A stretch of 64,000 bases of DNA, from the NCBI RefSeq assembly GCF_001718195.1, contig NZ_MCNV01000005.1:186001-250000 (forward strand), read 5' to 3'. Position 1 is the stretch's first letter. Every line of letters begins with the position of its first letter. The stretch is from Paraburkholderia nodosa (GTDB lineage Bacteria; Pseudomonadota; Gammaproteobacteria; Burkholderiales; Burkholderiaceae). Shown one piece after another: positions 51,373-59,891 of the stretch. The notes beneath the pieces are model-generated. The model searched no databases and was not told where the DNA came from. It worked only from the letters and a program-made list of their open reading frames with translations. A program made the position numbers and the translations under genes.

Positions 51373-52800
51373 ATGAAGCCATCGATCTCCGAGTCGGTCA
51401 TCATCGGCTTCATGGCGGGGGCCGCTGCGCTGCTTGCGATCGGGCAGATCGGCAATGCGCTGGGCGTGCGCGAAAAGGGCAACGGCCATCAGCACGTCCT
51501 CTACAGGCTCTGGCTCACGCTCGTGCACGGCGATCCGGTCAATCTGAATGCGTTGGCGCTGAGCGCCGGGGCGGTGGTGCTGGCGCTGCTGCTCAGGCGG
51601 GCCATCCGCCGCTATCGCCTGCCGCAGCTCGACATGTTCGTGACGCTGATACTCGTTTCGGCGGCGGCTTATGCGCTGGGTTGGTCGCGGCAAGGCGACG
51701 ATGGCCATACCGCCGTGGCGGTGATCGGCGCCTTGAAGGCGGGGCTGCCGACGCCGCACATCCCCGTGATCCAGTGGGGCTGGATTGGCCAGCTCTCGTC
51801 GAGCGCGGTGGCCATTGCCTTTCTCGGGCTGCTCGAAGCGTTGTCGATTGCCAAATCCATCGCGCACCACACGCGCCAGCCGCTCGACTACAACCGCCAG
51901 TGCCTCGCGGAAGGCGCTGCAAACCTCGTGGGCGGCTTCTTTCGCTGCCTGCCGGGTTCGGGTTCGCTGTCGCGCTCGGCGATCAACTACCAGGCCGGCG
52001 CACGCACGCGGGCGTCGGGCGTCATGATGGCAGCGGTGGTGGCGGTCGCCGTGCTGCTCCTTGCGCCGCTCACCCGTTACATCCCGAAGGCGGCGCTGGC
52101 GGGGCTGCTCTTCGTGACGGCGTTGCGCCTCGTTGATGTCGCACGCCTGCGCTATACGCTGCGGGCGTCGCGCTATGACGCCGGCCTTGTCGTCATCACG
52201 GTGCTGGCGGCGCTGCTGATCGGCGTGGAGTTTTCGATCCTCATCGGCGTCGCGCTGTCGATCGTGCTGTTCGTGCCGCGCGCCTCGCGTCTGAAGGTGT
52301 CCGAACTGGTGGTGAGCCCGGAAGGCGTGGTGCGCGAGAAACTGCCCGCGGATGCGCCATGCTCGGCCGTCGCGGTGTGGGACTTTGAAGGCGAGTTTTT
52401 CTTTGGCGCGGCGCCGGAACTCGATCGCTATCTGGACAGGCTGAAAGCGAGCGCGCGGAAACTGGGCATTCAGTATCTCGTCCTGCGGTTCAAGCGCGTG
52501 CGCAATCCGGACGTGGTGTGCATCGAGCGGATCGAGCATTTCCTGCGTGATGCCCAGCGCGAGGGGCTAGTCGTACTGCTTGCCGGCCTGCGACCGGAGT
52601 TTCGGGAAGTGCTGAAGCGCCTGCGTTTTACGGACTGGTATCCAGCCGAGCGGTTTTTCCCGGAAGAAGACGAGACGTGGTCGGCGACCGTGCGGGCCGT
52701 GCGCCATGCCTACGCAGAACTCGGCGCGCGCAATGCCTGCGCGCACTGCGCGGATCGTATCGACGCACGGCAGCCGTCCGACCTTTATTACCTGGTCTGA
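51373..52800 (+). CDS. SulP family anion transporter lacking its N-terminal half-domain
   Basis: From the first ATG that fits (51373) 475 residues are coded: about eight hydrophobic segments (IIGFMAGAAALLAIGQIGNALG through EFSILIGVALSIVLFVPRA), the SulP LLEALSIAKSIA and PGSGSLSRSAINYQAGARTR blocks, and a C-terminal STAS domain (DFEGEFFFGAAPELDRYLDRL). SulP proteins normally begin with about four more membrane segments, including the PQSxAYAxLAGxPPxxGLY signature, which is absent. The frame is open to 51268 but that lies in the terminator, and no ribosome site precedes 51373. Probably a 5'-truncated sulfate/anion transporter, possibly a pseudogene. Confidence 0.75.
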   Translation: MKPSISESVIIGFMAGAAALLAIGQIGNALGVREKGNGHQHVLYRLWLTLVHGDPVNLNALALSAGAVVLALLLRRAIRRYRLPQLDMFVTLILVSAAAYALGWSRQGDDGHTAVAVIGALKAGLPTPHIPVIQWGWIGQLSSSAVAIAFLGLLEALSIAKSIAHHTRQPLDYNRQCLAEGAANLVGGFFRCLPGSGSLSRSAINYQAGARTRASGVMMAAVVAVAVLLLAPLTRYIPKAALAGLLFVTALRLVDVARLRYTLRASRYDAGLVVITVLAALLIGVEFSILIGVALSIVLFVPRASRLKVSELVVSPEGVVREKLPADAPCSAVAVWDFEGEFFFGAAPELDRYLDRLKASARKLGIQYLVLRFKRVRNPDVVCIERIEHFLRDAQREGLVVLLAGLRPEFREVLKRLRFTDWYPAERFFPEEDETWSATVRAVRHAYAELGARNACAHCADRIDARQPSDLYYLV

Positions 52801-53131
52801 ATCATGACGGCTTGCGTACTATCGAATGCAACAAGGAGCGGCGAACATGCATCGTCTTGCTAGACGTGGACGGCCTGGCGGCAGCGTGTGGGGCGGGCAG
52901 GGCGACGATGCGGCGCGAGCGCGCCGCGGAACCTTCGCCGCCGTGCTCGTGGTCGCGGTTGCGCTTGCGTGCGTGGAGCGAGAGGTGTCCGGCAAGCATG
53001 AGGGCTCGCTTCATTCGCTGCTCGCACCTTATATAGTCAAGTTCACGGGCGCGCGCGTGCACTGAATGATTACGGCTCTGCCATTCCTGGCGAGGCCGGC
53101 ATGGACCCCGAGATACCGAGGCCAATAGAAC
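52801..53131. other. intergenic stretch, one doubtful small frame
   Basis: About 330 bases. A 79-codon forward frame at 52826-53065 (AAVLVVAVALACVE could be a membrane segment) has no known motif and I do not call it. Otherwise presumably leader of the ferredoxin reductase gene. Confidence 0.4.
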
Positions 53132-53902
53132 ATGAGCAAATACCACATCGCAACGGTCCAATCGGTTCACCACTGGACCGACACCCTGTTCAGCTTCACA
53201 TGTTCACGCGAACCGGGCCTGCGTTTCAACAACGGCGAATTCACGATGGTCGGCCTCGAAGTTGACGGCAGGCCGCTCGCGCGTGCCTATAGCATCGTTA
53301 GCCCGAACTACGAAGAGCATCTCGAGTTCTTTAGCATCAAGGTGCAGGACGGCCCGCTCACTTCCCGGCTACAGCATTTGCGGGTCGGCGACCACATCCT
53401 GATTGGGAAAAAGCCCACGGGGACGCTGGTGGCCGACAACCTGCTGCCCGGCAAAACACTCTGGATGCTCTCGACAGGTACCGGTCTCGCGCCGTTCATG
53501 TCGATCATCCGTGATCCGGACATCTACGATCGTTTCGAGCGGATTGTTCTCACACACACCTGCCGCCTGAAAGGCGAACTCGCTTATATGGATTACATCA
53601 AGCACGATCTACCAGGCCACGAATACCTCGGGGACGTGATCAAGGAAAAGCTTGTCTACTATCCCACGGTTACGCGCGAAGAGTTCGAAAACGAAGGTCG
53701 CATCACTGACCTGATTGCCACAGGCAAGCTCTTCATCGACCTTGGCGTCAAGCGGTTCGCGCCTGAAAGTGATCGTGTGATGTTGTGCGGTAGTACGGCC
53801 ATGCTGAGGGACACGACCGAACTGCTGAAGCAGGCGGGTCTCGTGGAGGGCAAGAACAACGCGCCCGGTCACTACGTGATCGAACGCGCGTTCGTGGAAT
53901 AG
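53132..53902 (+). CDS. fpr: ferredoxin-NADP+ reductase, copy 2
   Basis: A 256-residue Fpr, gap-free with copy 1 at 28551 and differing at a few dozen positions. RAYSIVSPNYEEHLEFFSIKV, LSTGTGLAPFMSIIRD and the C-terminal IERAFVE are intact. In both loci fpr is the last gene of the conserved set, even though the intervening gene content differs, which argues for a functional tie to the encapsulin system or for block duplication including it. Confidence 0.92.
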   Translation: MSKYHIATVQSVHHWTDTLFSFTCSREPGLRFNNGEFTMVGLEVDGRPLARAYSIVSPNYEEHLEFFSIKVQDGPLTSRLQHLRVGDHILIGKKPTGTLVADNLLPGKTLWMLSTGTGLAPFMSIIRDPDIYDRFERIVLTHTCRLKGELAYMDYIKHDLPGHEYLGDVIKEKLVYYPTVTREEFENEGRITDLIATGKLFIDLGVKRFAPESDRVMLCGSTAMLRDTTELLKQAGLVEGKNNAPGHYVIERAFVE

Positions 53903-53938
53903 CCGATGGCGCGCCAATCGGCGTTCACATTCCGCGCT

Positions 53939-55189
53939 CTAGAATTGTTTGCCGACCGAGAGACCCACCACGTCCTCGGACAGATGCACGTTGGCGTTGC
54001 CGCCACCGAAAGCCGCCGGAATCGAATCGGTGCCATTCACGGTTTTCTTGAACCCATGCCCGTAGAAGAAACCGAACGACGTTTTCGCATCGGTCGTCCA
54101 CGTGGCGCCGACGGTCGCCTGATCTTGCACGACGCCCGGTGCAAGAATATTCAGGAACGTTTCGGTGCTGGCCACCGGCTGGCTCGAGTGGCTATAGCCC
54201 GCGCGCAGTGTCAGATGAGAGGTCGCTGCGTAGCTGGTGCCGATCTTGATCACATTGGTATTGCGCCAGCCGAAACCGGGACCGTCGGAGGAACCCAGCG
54301 CGTTACCGGCAAACAGGTTGGCCAGCGGATTCGCGATCGAATTCACGTTGCCGTACAGAATGCGCTGAAAGTCGGCGGCAACGGTCCAGGACGGTGTCAC
54401 CTTCCAAGATAACCCGATGCCGTAGTTCTCCGGAATGTCGAACGAGCCTCCATTGGCGAAGAGACCTTTGTAGTTGTCGAAACGACCGCGTATTTTTGAG
54501 GCCCATGTCACACCGAGCGTCACTGTCGGCGTGATCTGACCGGTGTAGCCAAGGTGCACGCCCACGCCAACCGTCGAGTCGGCGCCCTGATTCGTCACGT
54601 TGCCCGGCGCGGCCGAAAGACTCGTGAACGGTTGCAGTCCGCTCGCCGTGAAGCGCTGATAAGCGATATTCAGGCCGATACCGAACGCGTGACGATCGAA
54701 CAGTTTGTAGGCGATCGTTGGCGACAGAAACACCTGCTCCAGGTCGACACCTGCGGACCCCGTGGCGCCGAAAGATTGAAACGGATTATGTGCATAGCCG
54801 GTATCCAGGCCACCGTTCGCGTAGAGTGCGAGGCCGGCGTACGCGTTCGGGAGGAACTGGTACGTCACACCGAACTCCGGCAGCGCGAAAATCGAGCGAT
54901 TGTTGCCAGAGTAGCTACCGTCTACCCCGTATCCGTTACCTGTGACTTCGGCGCCTCGCTTTGGCATGAACAGACTCACGTCACCGTCGAACCGGTTGCC
55001 GACGAATGCGATACCGGCAGGGTTGGCGGCAGCCGCAAGGGCGTCCTGCGGCAAGCCAATGCCTACCCCGGCCATCCCCTGCGATGCAACGCCATAACCA
55101 TTGGAAAAATAGCCGTTGGTGGCCCAGGCAAAAGACGGCGCTGCAACCGTCATGACGATCAATGCGCGAGCGCTCCGTTGTAGACTCAT
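53939..55189 (-). CDS. OmpP1/FadL family outer-membrane transporter
   Basis: A 416-residue outer-membrane beta-barrel. Signal peptide (ALIVMTVAAPSFAWA), mature N-terminus TNGYFSNGYGVASQGMAGVGIGLPQDALAAAANPAG is the FadL hatch signature (cited in part), and it ends in an aromatic residue (VGKQF) as barrel proteins do. Takes up hydrophobic compounds such as fatty acids or aromatics. Divergent from a BigR-like repressor gene, with 129 bases of AT-rich DNA between, so it is a candidate target. Confidence 0.88.
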   Translation of the reverse strand: MSLQRSARALIVMTVAAPSFAWATNGYFSNGYGVASQGMAGVGIGLPQDALAAAANPAGIAFVGNRFDGDVSLFMPKRGAEVTGNGYGVDGSYSGNNRSIFALPEFGVTYQFLPNAYAGLALYANGGLDTGYAHNPFQSFGATGSAGVDLEQVFLSPTIAYKLFDRHAFGIGLNIAYQRFTASGLQPFTSLSAAPGNVTNQGADSTVGVGVHLGYTGQITPTVTLGVTWASKIRGRFDNYKGLFANGGSFDIPENYGIGLSWKVTPSWTVAADFQRILYGNVNSIANPLANLFAGNALGSSDGPGFGWRNTNVIKIGTSYAATSHLTLRAGYSHSSQPVASTETFLNILAPGVVQDQATVGATWTTDAKTSFGFFYGHGFKKTVNGTDSIPAAFGGGNANVHLSEDVVGLSVGKQF

Positions 55190-55263
55190 GTGCTTCCCCC
55201 CGTTTCGTGTTTGTATTAGGTAACGGGGGCAGAGTCTATTCAGAGGGGCATTCGTCTCAAACC

Positions 55264-55282
55264 AAGTTATTCAAATAAGCTT
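55264..55282. promoter_or_regulatory. possible BigR/ArsR operator
   Basis: AAGTTATT-CA-AATAAGCTT, an imperfect inverted repeat (one-base bulge) in the AT-rich divergent promoter region between FadL and the ArsR-type regulator. Proposed only from position and symmetry. Confidence 0.35.
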
Positions 55283-55318
55283 CAGATAGATTATAAAAAG
55301 ATAAATTATTGCTTCCCA

Positions 55319-55657
55319 ATGAGTTCCGTGCATCCCACTCTCGATCTTTCGAGCATGCAAGCCGCTGCGGCGAACGCCTGTGACCTGCTCAAGGTGCTTG
55401 CCAATCCCGACCGTTTGCTGGTCATGTGCCGTTTGACGCAAGGCGAGCTATCCGTTGGCGAACTCGAGACCCAACTCAACATCCGTCAGCCAACGCTTTC
55501 GCAGCAGTTGGCGGTGCTTCGTGAGAAAGGTCTCGTGAGCGCGCGACGCGATGGCAAGAACATCTTTTACACGGTAGCGAGTGCGCAGGCGCTTGCTGTC
55601 ATGGCCGTGCTTTATCAGCAATTCTGTATTGATGCTGGCGACGATCCCGCTAGCTGA
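55319..55657 (+). CDS. ArsR/SmtB family repressor resembling BigR/SqrR persulfide sensors
   Basis: A 112-residue winged-helix protein: LLKVLANPDRLLVMCRLTQGELSVGELETQLNIRQPTLSQQLAVLREKGLVSARRDGKNIFY is the BigR/YgaV pattern (cited as landmark across residues 23-86). Cysteines 37 (MCRLTQGE) and 103 (QQFCID) sit where BigR/SqrR-type proteins have the cysteine pair that links through polysulfide bridges; a third is Cys21. Suggests a reactive-sulfur-responsive repressor beside encapsulin locus 2, most likely acting on the divergent FadL gene and itself. Confidence 0.83.
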   Translation: MSSVHPTLDLSSMQAAAANACDLLKVLANPDRLLVMCRLTQGELSVGELETQLNIRQPTLSQQLAVLREKGLVSARRDGKNIFYTVASAQALAVMAVLYQQFCIDAGDDPAS

Positions 55658-55862
55658 TCGCTCCAAGTCGTGCCGATCGAGGAGAACTAGCGACGGTACG
55701 TTCTGTGAATCGTTACTGCGCATGAAGCGACGCTGTAATGTGCGAGCGTATGCTGATGCACCACGATTGCGTATGCCGCGATAAAGAAAGCAGCTTTCAT
55801 TCGTTGCTAGCTCAACGATAGGGACCGTATCCTCGTCAGGATCGTTCATCACCGAATATGCA

Positions 55863-57125
55863 ATGACGCTGCCACCCCTGACCGACGAGCAACTCGACGA
55901 GCGCTTCGAGCCGATCTATGAACGCATCGCGCAGGGCGCGATTGAACGTGAACAGCAACGCGCGCTCGCCCATGAACCTGTGCAATGGTTGAAGGACACA
56001 GGCTTCACGGCGCTACGCGTGCCGCGCCGCTATGGCGGAGGCGGTGTCACCCTGCCGCAATTCTTTCGCCAGCTGAGCAAGCTGGGCGCCGCCGATTCGA
56101 ATCTGCCGCAAATCCTGCGCGCGCATTTCGGTTTCATCGAATACCGCCTGGAAGATCGCGATGAAACCCAGCGCGCGCGCTGGTTCGAACGCATCGCCGC
56201 CGGCGAGACGCTGGGCGCGGCGACTTCCGAGCGCACGAACAAGACGCATAACTCGGCGGTGCTGCGGCGCGACGCTTCGACCGGAGCATTGCGCCTCGAT
56301 GGCGAGAAGTATTACAGCACGGGGGCGCTTTATGCCGACTGGCTGAGCGTCGCGGCACACGACGACGAGTCGGATCTCACGCTCGTCATTGCGGCGAACA
56401 GCCCGGGCGTGAGCCGGCTTGACGACTGGGATGGCTTCGGCCAGCGCCTCACCGCGAGCGGCACCACGCGTTTCGAGAGTGTACCGGTTACACCGGACGC
56501 GATCATTTCGCGCTATCGCGCTTCGGAGCCTCGCCGCAACTCGTCGCTCACCGCGTTCTATCAGACCGTGCATCTAGCCACGCTGGCAGGTATCGTGCAG
56601 GCGGTCTTGCGCGACAGCGTCGAGTTCGTGCAGGGACGCACGCGGACCTTCGGCGTGGCCGGACAATCGAGCCCGCGCGACAACCCGCTGGTGCATCGTG
56701 TGGTCGGCAGGCTCGCCAGCCTCGGCTACTCGACGCGAGCCATCGTCGATGCGGTGGCGCATGGGCTCGAACGCCTGCACGAACGGCGCGCAGAAGGTGA
56801 GGCACAAGGTGGCAAAACCGCTGACGAATACATCGCGCTCGACATCGAAGCGTATGAGGCGCAGCAGATCGTCATCGAGCAGACGCTCGAGGCGACCACG
56901 CTGATGTTCGAGGTCGGCGGTGCATCGGCGACCAGCGAAACGCGGCGCTTCGACCGCCATTGGCGCAATGCGCGCACGATCGCCTCGCACAATCCGGCGG
57001 GGCAGCGCGAAGCCGCAATCGGCAACTTCCATCTGAACGCGGCGCCGCCCGAGGAGCGCTTCAGCCTCCCGCACGCGCCGCAAGCCGTCCCGGACGAAGC
57101 GGCGCAGAGCGTCGCGCAGGCATAG
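55863..57125 (+). CDS. SfnB/DszC-type acyl-CoA dehydrogenase family flavoenzyme
   Basis: A 420-residue flavoprotein of the acyl-CoA dehydrogenase fold, branch of SfnB/DszC monooxygenases that act on organosulfur compounds. GFTALRVPRRYGGGGVTLPQFFRQLSKLGAADSN near the N-terminus, GEKYYSTGALYADWLSVAA in the flavin domain, and RFDRHWRNARTIASHNP at the end. First of an apparent operon with a DszA-like monooxygenase, acetyltransferase and peptide-type ABC transporter. Partial duplicate at 41639-41947. Confidence 0.87.
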   Translation: MTLPPLTDEQLDERFEPIYERIAQGAIEREQQRALAHEPVQWLKDTGFTALRVPRRYGGGGVTLPQFFRQLSKLGAADSNLPQILRAHFGFIEYRLEDRDETQRARWFERIAAGETLGAATSERTNKTHNSAVLRRDASTGALRLDGEKYYSTGALYADWLSVAAHDDESDLTLVIAANSPGVSRLDDWDGFGQRLTASGTTRFESVPVTPDAIISRYRASEPRRNSSLTAFYQTVHLATLAGIVQAVLRDSVEFVQGRTRTFGVAGQSSPRDNPLVHRVVGRLASLGYSTRAIVDAVAHGLERLHERRAEGEAQGGKTADEYIALDIEAYEAQQIVIEQTLEATTLMFEVGGASATSETRRFDRHWRNARTIASHNPAGQREAAIGNFHLNAAPPEERFSLPHAPQAVPDEAAQSVAQA

Positions 57126-57199
57126 TCCGCTCCCCGCGCGCCCGGAGGCTTGCCGACCGCGGCGCTCGCCAACACGATTCATCAGCACTGGAAAGTATC

Positions 57200-58618
57200 A
57201 TGGCAGAGCCGATCATCCTGAACGCGTTCACGATGAACACGGTGTCGCATCTGAATTACGGCCTGTGGCGACATCCCGACGACCAGACCTGGCGCTACAC
57301 GGACGTCGACTACTGGACCGACCTCGCAAAGCTGCTCGACGAAGGCGGCTTCGACACATTGTTCATCGCGGATGCCCTGGGCCTGCTCGACGTCTACGGC
57401 GGCAGCGCCGAGGCGTCGCTGCGCACGGGCGCGCAATCGCCGGTCAACGACCCGCTCCTGCTCGTGTCGGCCATGGCCGGGGCCACGCGCCAGCTTGGCT
57501 TCGGCGTGACGGTCTCGACCACCTACGAGCACCCCTATCTGCTCGCACGCAAGTTCACGACGCTCGACCATCTGACGAAAGGGCGCGTGGCATGGAATGT
57601 CGTGACGTCGCAGCTCGAAAGCGCCGCGCGCAATCTGGGCCTCAAGCAGCAGATCGCGCATGACGACCGCTACGAGATCGCGGACGAGTTTCTCGAAGTC
57701 GTCTACAAGCTCTGGCAGCACTCGTGGGCAGACGACGCGGTGCGGCGCGAGCCCGCTCATCCCGCGTTCGAAGGCGGCGTCTACACCGACCCGGCGAGGG
57801 TGCGTGCGATTCATCACCACGGCCGCTGGTTCGACGTGCCCGACGCGCATGTGTCCGCGCCGAGCCCCCAGCGTGTGCCGTTGCTGTTCCAGGCCGGCGG
57901 CTCGCCGCGGGGCCAGGCATTCGCGGGACGGCACGCGGAAGTGGTGTTCGTGGCAGGTGCCGACGCTGCGGGCATCCGCCGCAATGTCGAGCAGATCCGC
58001 GCGGCTGCCGCCGCAAGCGGGCGCGACCCCGCGGCCCTGAAGTTCATCAGCGGCGTCAACGTGATCACGGCCGCGACCGATGAGGAAGCCCGCAGCAAGG
58101 CCGACGACTATCGCCAGTATTTCAATGTCGAGGGTGCTGTTGGGCACTATTCGGCCAGCACGGGCGTCGACTTCTCGACGCAGTCGCTCGACGAGCCCGT
58201 CGCGTATCGCGATACGAATTCGAACCGCTCCTTGCTGCGCATGTTCGACGATCCCGCTTCGGGGCGGCGCTGGACGCTGCGCGAAGCGCTCGCGCCGCGC
58301 GGCGGCTTCGGGCGCGCAAAGACGCTCGTGGGTGGACCGCAACGCGTCGCCGACGAACTCGAGCAATGGCTCGAAGCAACCGGCACCGACGGCATCAACC
58401 TGATCTATACGGTCACGCCGGGTAGCTTCGCCGATTTCATCGAGTGGGTCGTGCCGGTGCTGCGGCAGCGCGGACGCCTGCGTTCGCGCAGCGGCGCGAC
58501 GCTGCGCGAGCGTCTGTTTCCGCAGGGCGGCGCGTACGTGGCGGACGATCACCCGGCAAAGCGCGTCGACACGTCGGCGTTCGTGCCCATCGGCGCGCAC
58601 GCGGAGCCCGTGCGATGA
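57200..58618 (+). CDS. NtaA/SnaA/DszA family FMN-dependent monooxygenase, copy B
   Basis: A 472-residue luciferase-like monooxygenase: ILNAFTMNTVSHLNYGLWRHP, FDTLFIADALGLLDVYGG, STTYEHPYLLARKFTTLDHLTKGRVAWNVVTS (cited in parts) and LLFQAGGSPRGQ. It has 74 bases from the SfnB/DszC-type gene and overlaps the acetyltransferase by 4. Together the pair resembles the DszC/DszA two-step attack on sulfur compounds, with reduced flavin supplied from elsewhere. Substrate unknown. Confidence 0.88.
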   Translation: MAEPIILNAFTMNTVSHLNYGLWRHPDDQTWRYTDVDYWTDLAKLLDEGGFDTLFIADALGLLDVYGGSAEASLRTGAQSPVNDPLLLVSAMAGATRQLGFGVTVSTTYEHPYLLARKFTTLDHLTKGRVAWNVVTSQLESAARNLGLKQQIAHDDRYEIADEFLEVVYKLWQHSWADDAVRREPAHPAFEGGVYTDPARVRAIHHHGRWFDVPDAHVSAPSPQRVPLLFQAGGSPRGQAFAGRHAEVVFVAGADAAGIRRNVEQIRAAAAASGRDPAALKFISGVNVITAATDEEARSKADDYRQYFNVEGAVGHYSASTGVDFSTQSLDEPVAYRDTNSNRSLLRMFDDPASGRRWTLREALAPRGGFGRAKTLVGGPQRVADELEQWLEATGTDGINLIYTVTPGSFADFIEWVVPVLRQRGRLRSRSGATLRERLFPQGGAYVADDHPAKRVDTSAFVPIGAHAEPVR

Positions 58619-59838
58619 GCATCGAGGTGCGCGCGCTGCACACGGCCGAAGAACGGCTCGCGGCGCTGCGGCTGTTCCGCTCGGCCATGGTTGGCCTGCC
58701 TGCACTCAGTGATGACGACGCCATGCGGCTTGTCGCCACCGGTGAGCCGGGGCGCGCTTACGGCGCGTTCCATGAAGGACTGTTGATCGGCACCACCGAG
58801 TCCTACGCGGGCACGCTCACGGTGCCAGGCGGCGCGCGCGTGCCGCACGCGGCGGTCACTCATGTCGGCGTGAAGCCATCATGGAGCCGCCGTGGCGTCG
58901 CGAAGGCGCTGCTCGAACGGCAACTACGCGAGGCGCGTGCGGGCGGCGACGTGCTGGCGTCGCTGCGTGCCTCGACGGGCGGGCTGTACGGACGCTTCGG
59001 CTATGGCGTCGCGACATTCTCGGCCACGACAGAGATCGACACGCGTCAGGCACGCCTGCGAGTCCGCGCGCAGCCGGATGCGGTGGAACTCGTCCCGCCC
59101 GGCGCCGAATGGGACACCATGCAGCACGTTTACCGGCGGCATCCGCCGTCGCGCGCGGGGGCGATCAGCCGCCCCGACTACTGGTGGACCCACGCGGAAC
59201 TGCGCCAGCGCGGCTCGGCCACGCCGGTTTATGTGGCCGCCCATGCGGGCATGGACGGCCCGGACGGCTATGTGCGCTACCGGGCGGGAGAAAGCGACGG
59301 CTGGTTCAGCGATCGCCAGCGGACGCTGATTGTCGAAGATTTCGTGGCGGAGTCCGCACAGACTTCCGCGGACCTGTTGGGCTATCTGCTCTCGCTCGAC
59401 ATCGCACAACGCATCGTGTTTCCGGCCGCGCCTGTCGACGAGCCGCTCGGCTGGCTGCTCGAAAACTGCCGGGACGCTAGCGTGTGCGCGACGAGTGACG
59501 AAACGTGGCTGCGTATTCTCGACACGCGCGCGGCGCTGCAGGCACGCCGTTACGGCCGTGCGGGAGGCGAGGGCGCAGCAGTCATCGAAGTCGTCGACCC
59601 GCTGCTCGACGGCAACCGCGGACGCTTCCGGATATCGGCGCACGGCGCGGAGCCGGCGAGCGAACCCGCGCAGGCGCTGCTTGGCGTCGATACGCTCGCG
59701 GCGCTTTTCCTCGGCGGCGTGCGCTGGTGGCAGATGGTGCGGGCGGGGCGCGTCGAGGTACGCGACGCGCATGTGATCGACGTGCTCGACGCACTGTTCG
59801 CCTGCGAACCGGCTCCCTTCTGCGGCACACGCTTCTGA
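58615..59838 (+). CDS. Eis-like GNAT acetyltransferase with SCP2-type domain
   Basis: A 407-residue protein of the Eis family layout: GNAT domain (VTHVGVKPSWSRRGVAKALLERQL with the acetyl-CoA loop, then ASTGGLYGRFGYGVATFSA), a second GNAT-like part, and an SCP2-like C-terminus ending CGTRF, where the terminal carboxylate is used in catalysis in Eis enzymes. The ATG overlaps the previous stop (ATGA). Could acetylate amines of the compound being degraded or imported. Confidence 0.85.
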   Translation: MSIEVRALHTAEERLAALRLFRSAMVGLPALSDDDAMRLVATGEPGRAYGAFHEGLLIGTTESYAGTLTVPGGARVPHAAVTHVGVKPSWSRRGVAKALLERQLREARAGGDVLASLRASTGGLYGRFGYGVATFSATTEIDTRQARLRVRAQPDAVELVPPGAEWDTMQHVYRRHPPSRAGAISRPDYWWTHAELRQRGSATPVYVAAHAGMDGPDGYVRYRAGESDGWFSDRQRTLIVEDFVAESAQTSADLLGYLLSLDIAQRIVFPAAPVDEPLGWLLENCRDASVCATSDETWLRILDTRAALQARRYGRAGGEGAAVIEVVDPLLDGNRGRFRISAHGAEPASEPAQALLGVDTLAALFLGGVRWWQMVRAGRVEVRDAHVIDVLDALFACEPAPFCGTRF

Positions 59839-59891
59839 GCGTGCCGCGCCGGATGTTTCGTTTTCCTTTCCATAAAAATCATCGATCGACC

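Noticed and set aside
52826..53065. 79-codon forward frame between SulP and fpr
   Set aside because: Arg/Gly-rich start, no homology that I recognise, weak ribosome site, and placed in a leader region.
55448..55852. 134-codon minus-strand frame overlapping the ArsR-type gene
   Set aside because: It is antisense to a well-supported regulator and has no recognisable motif.
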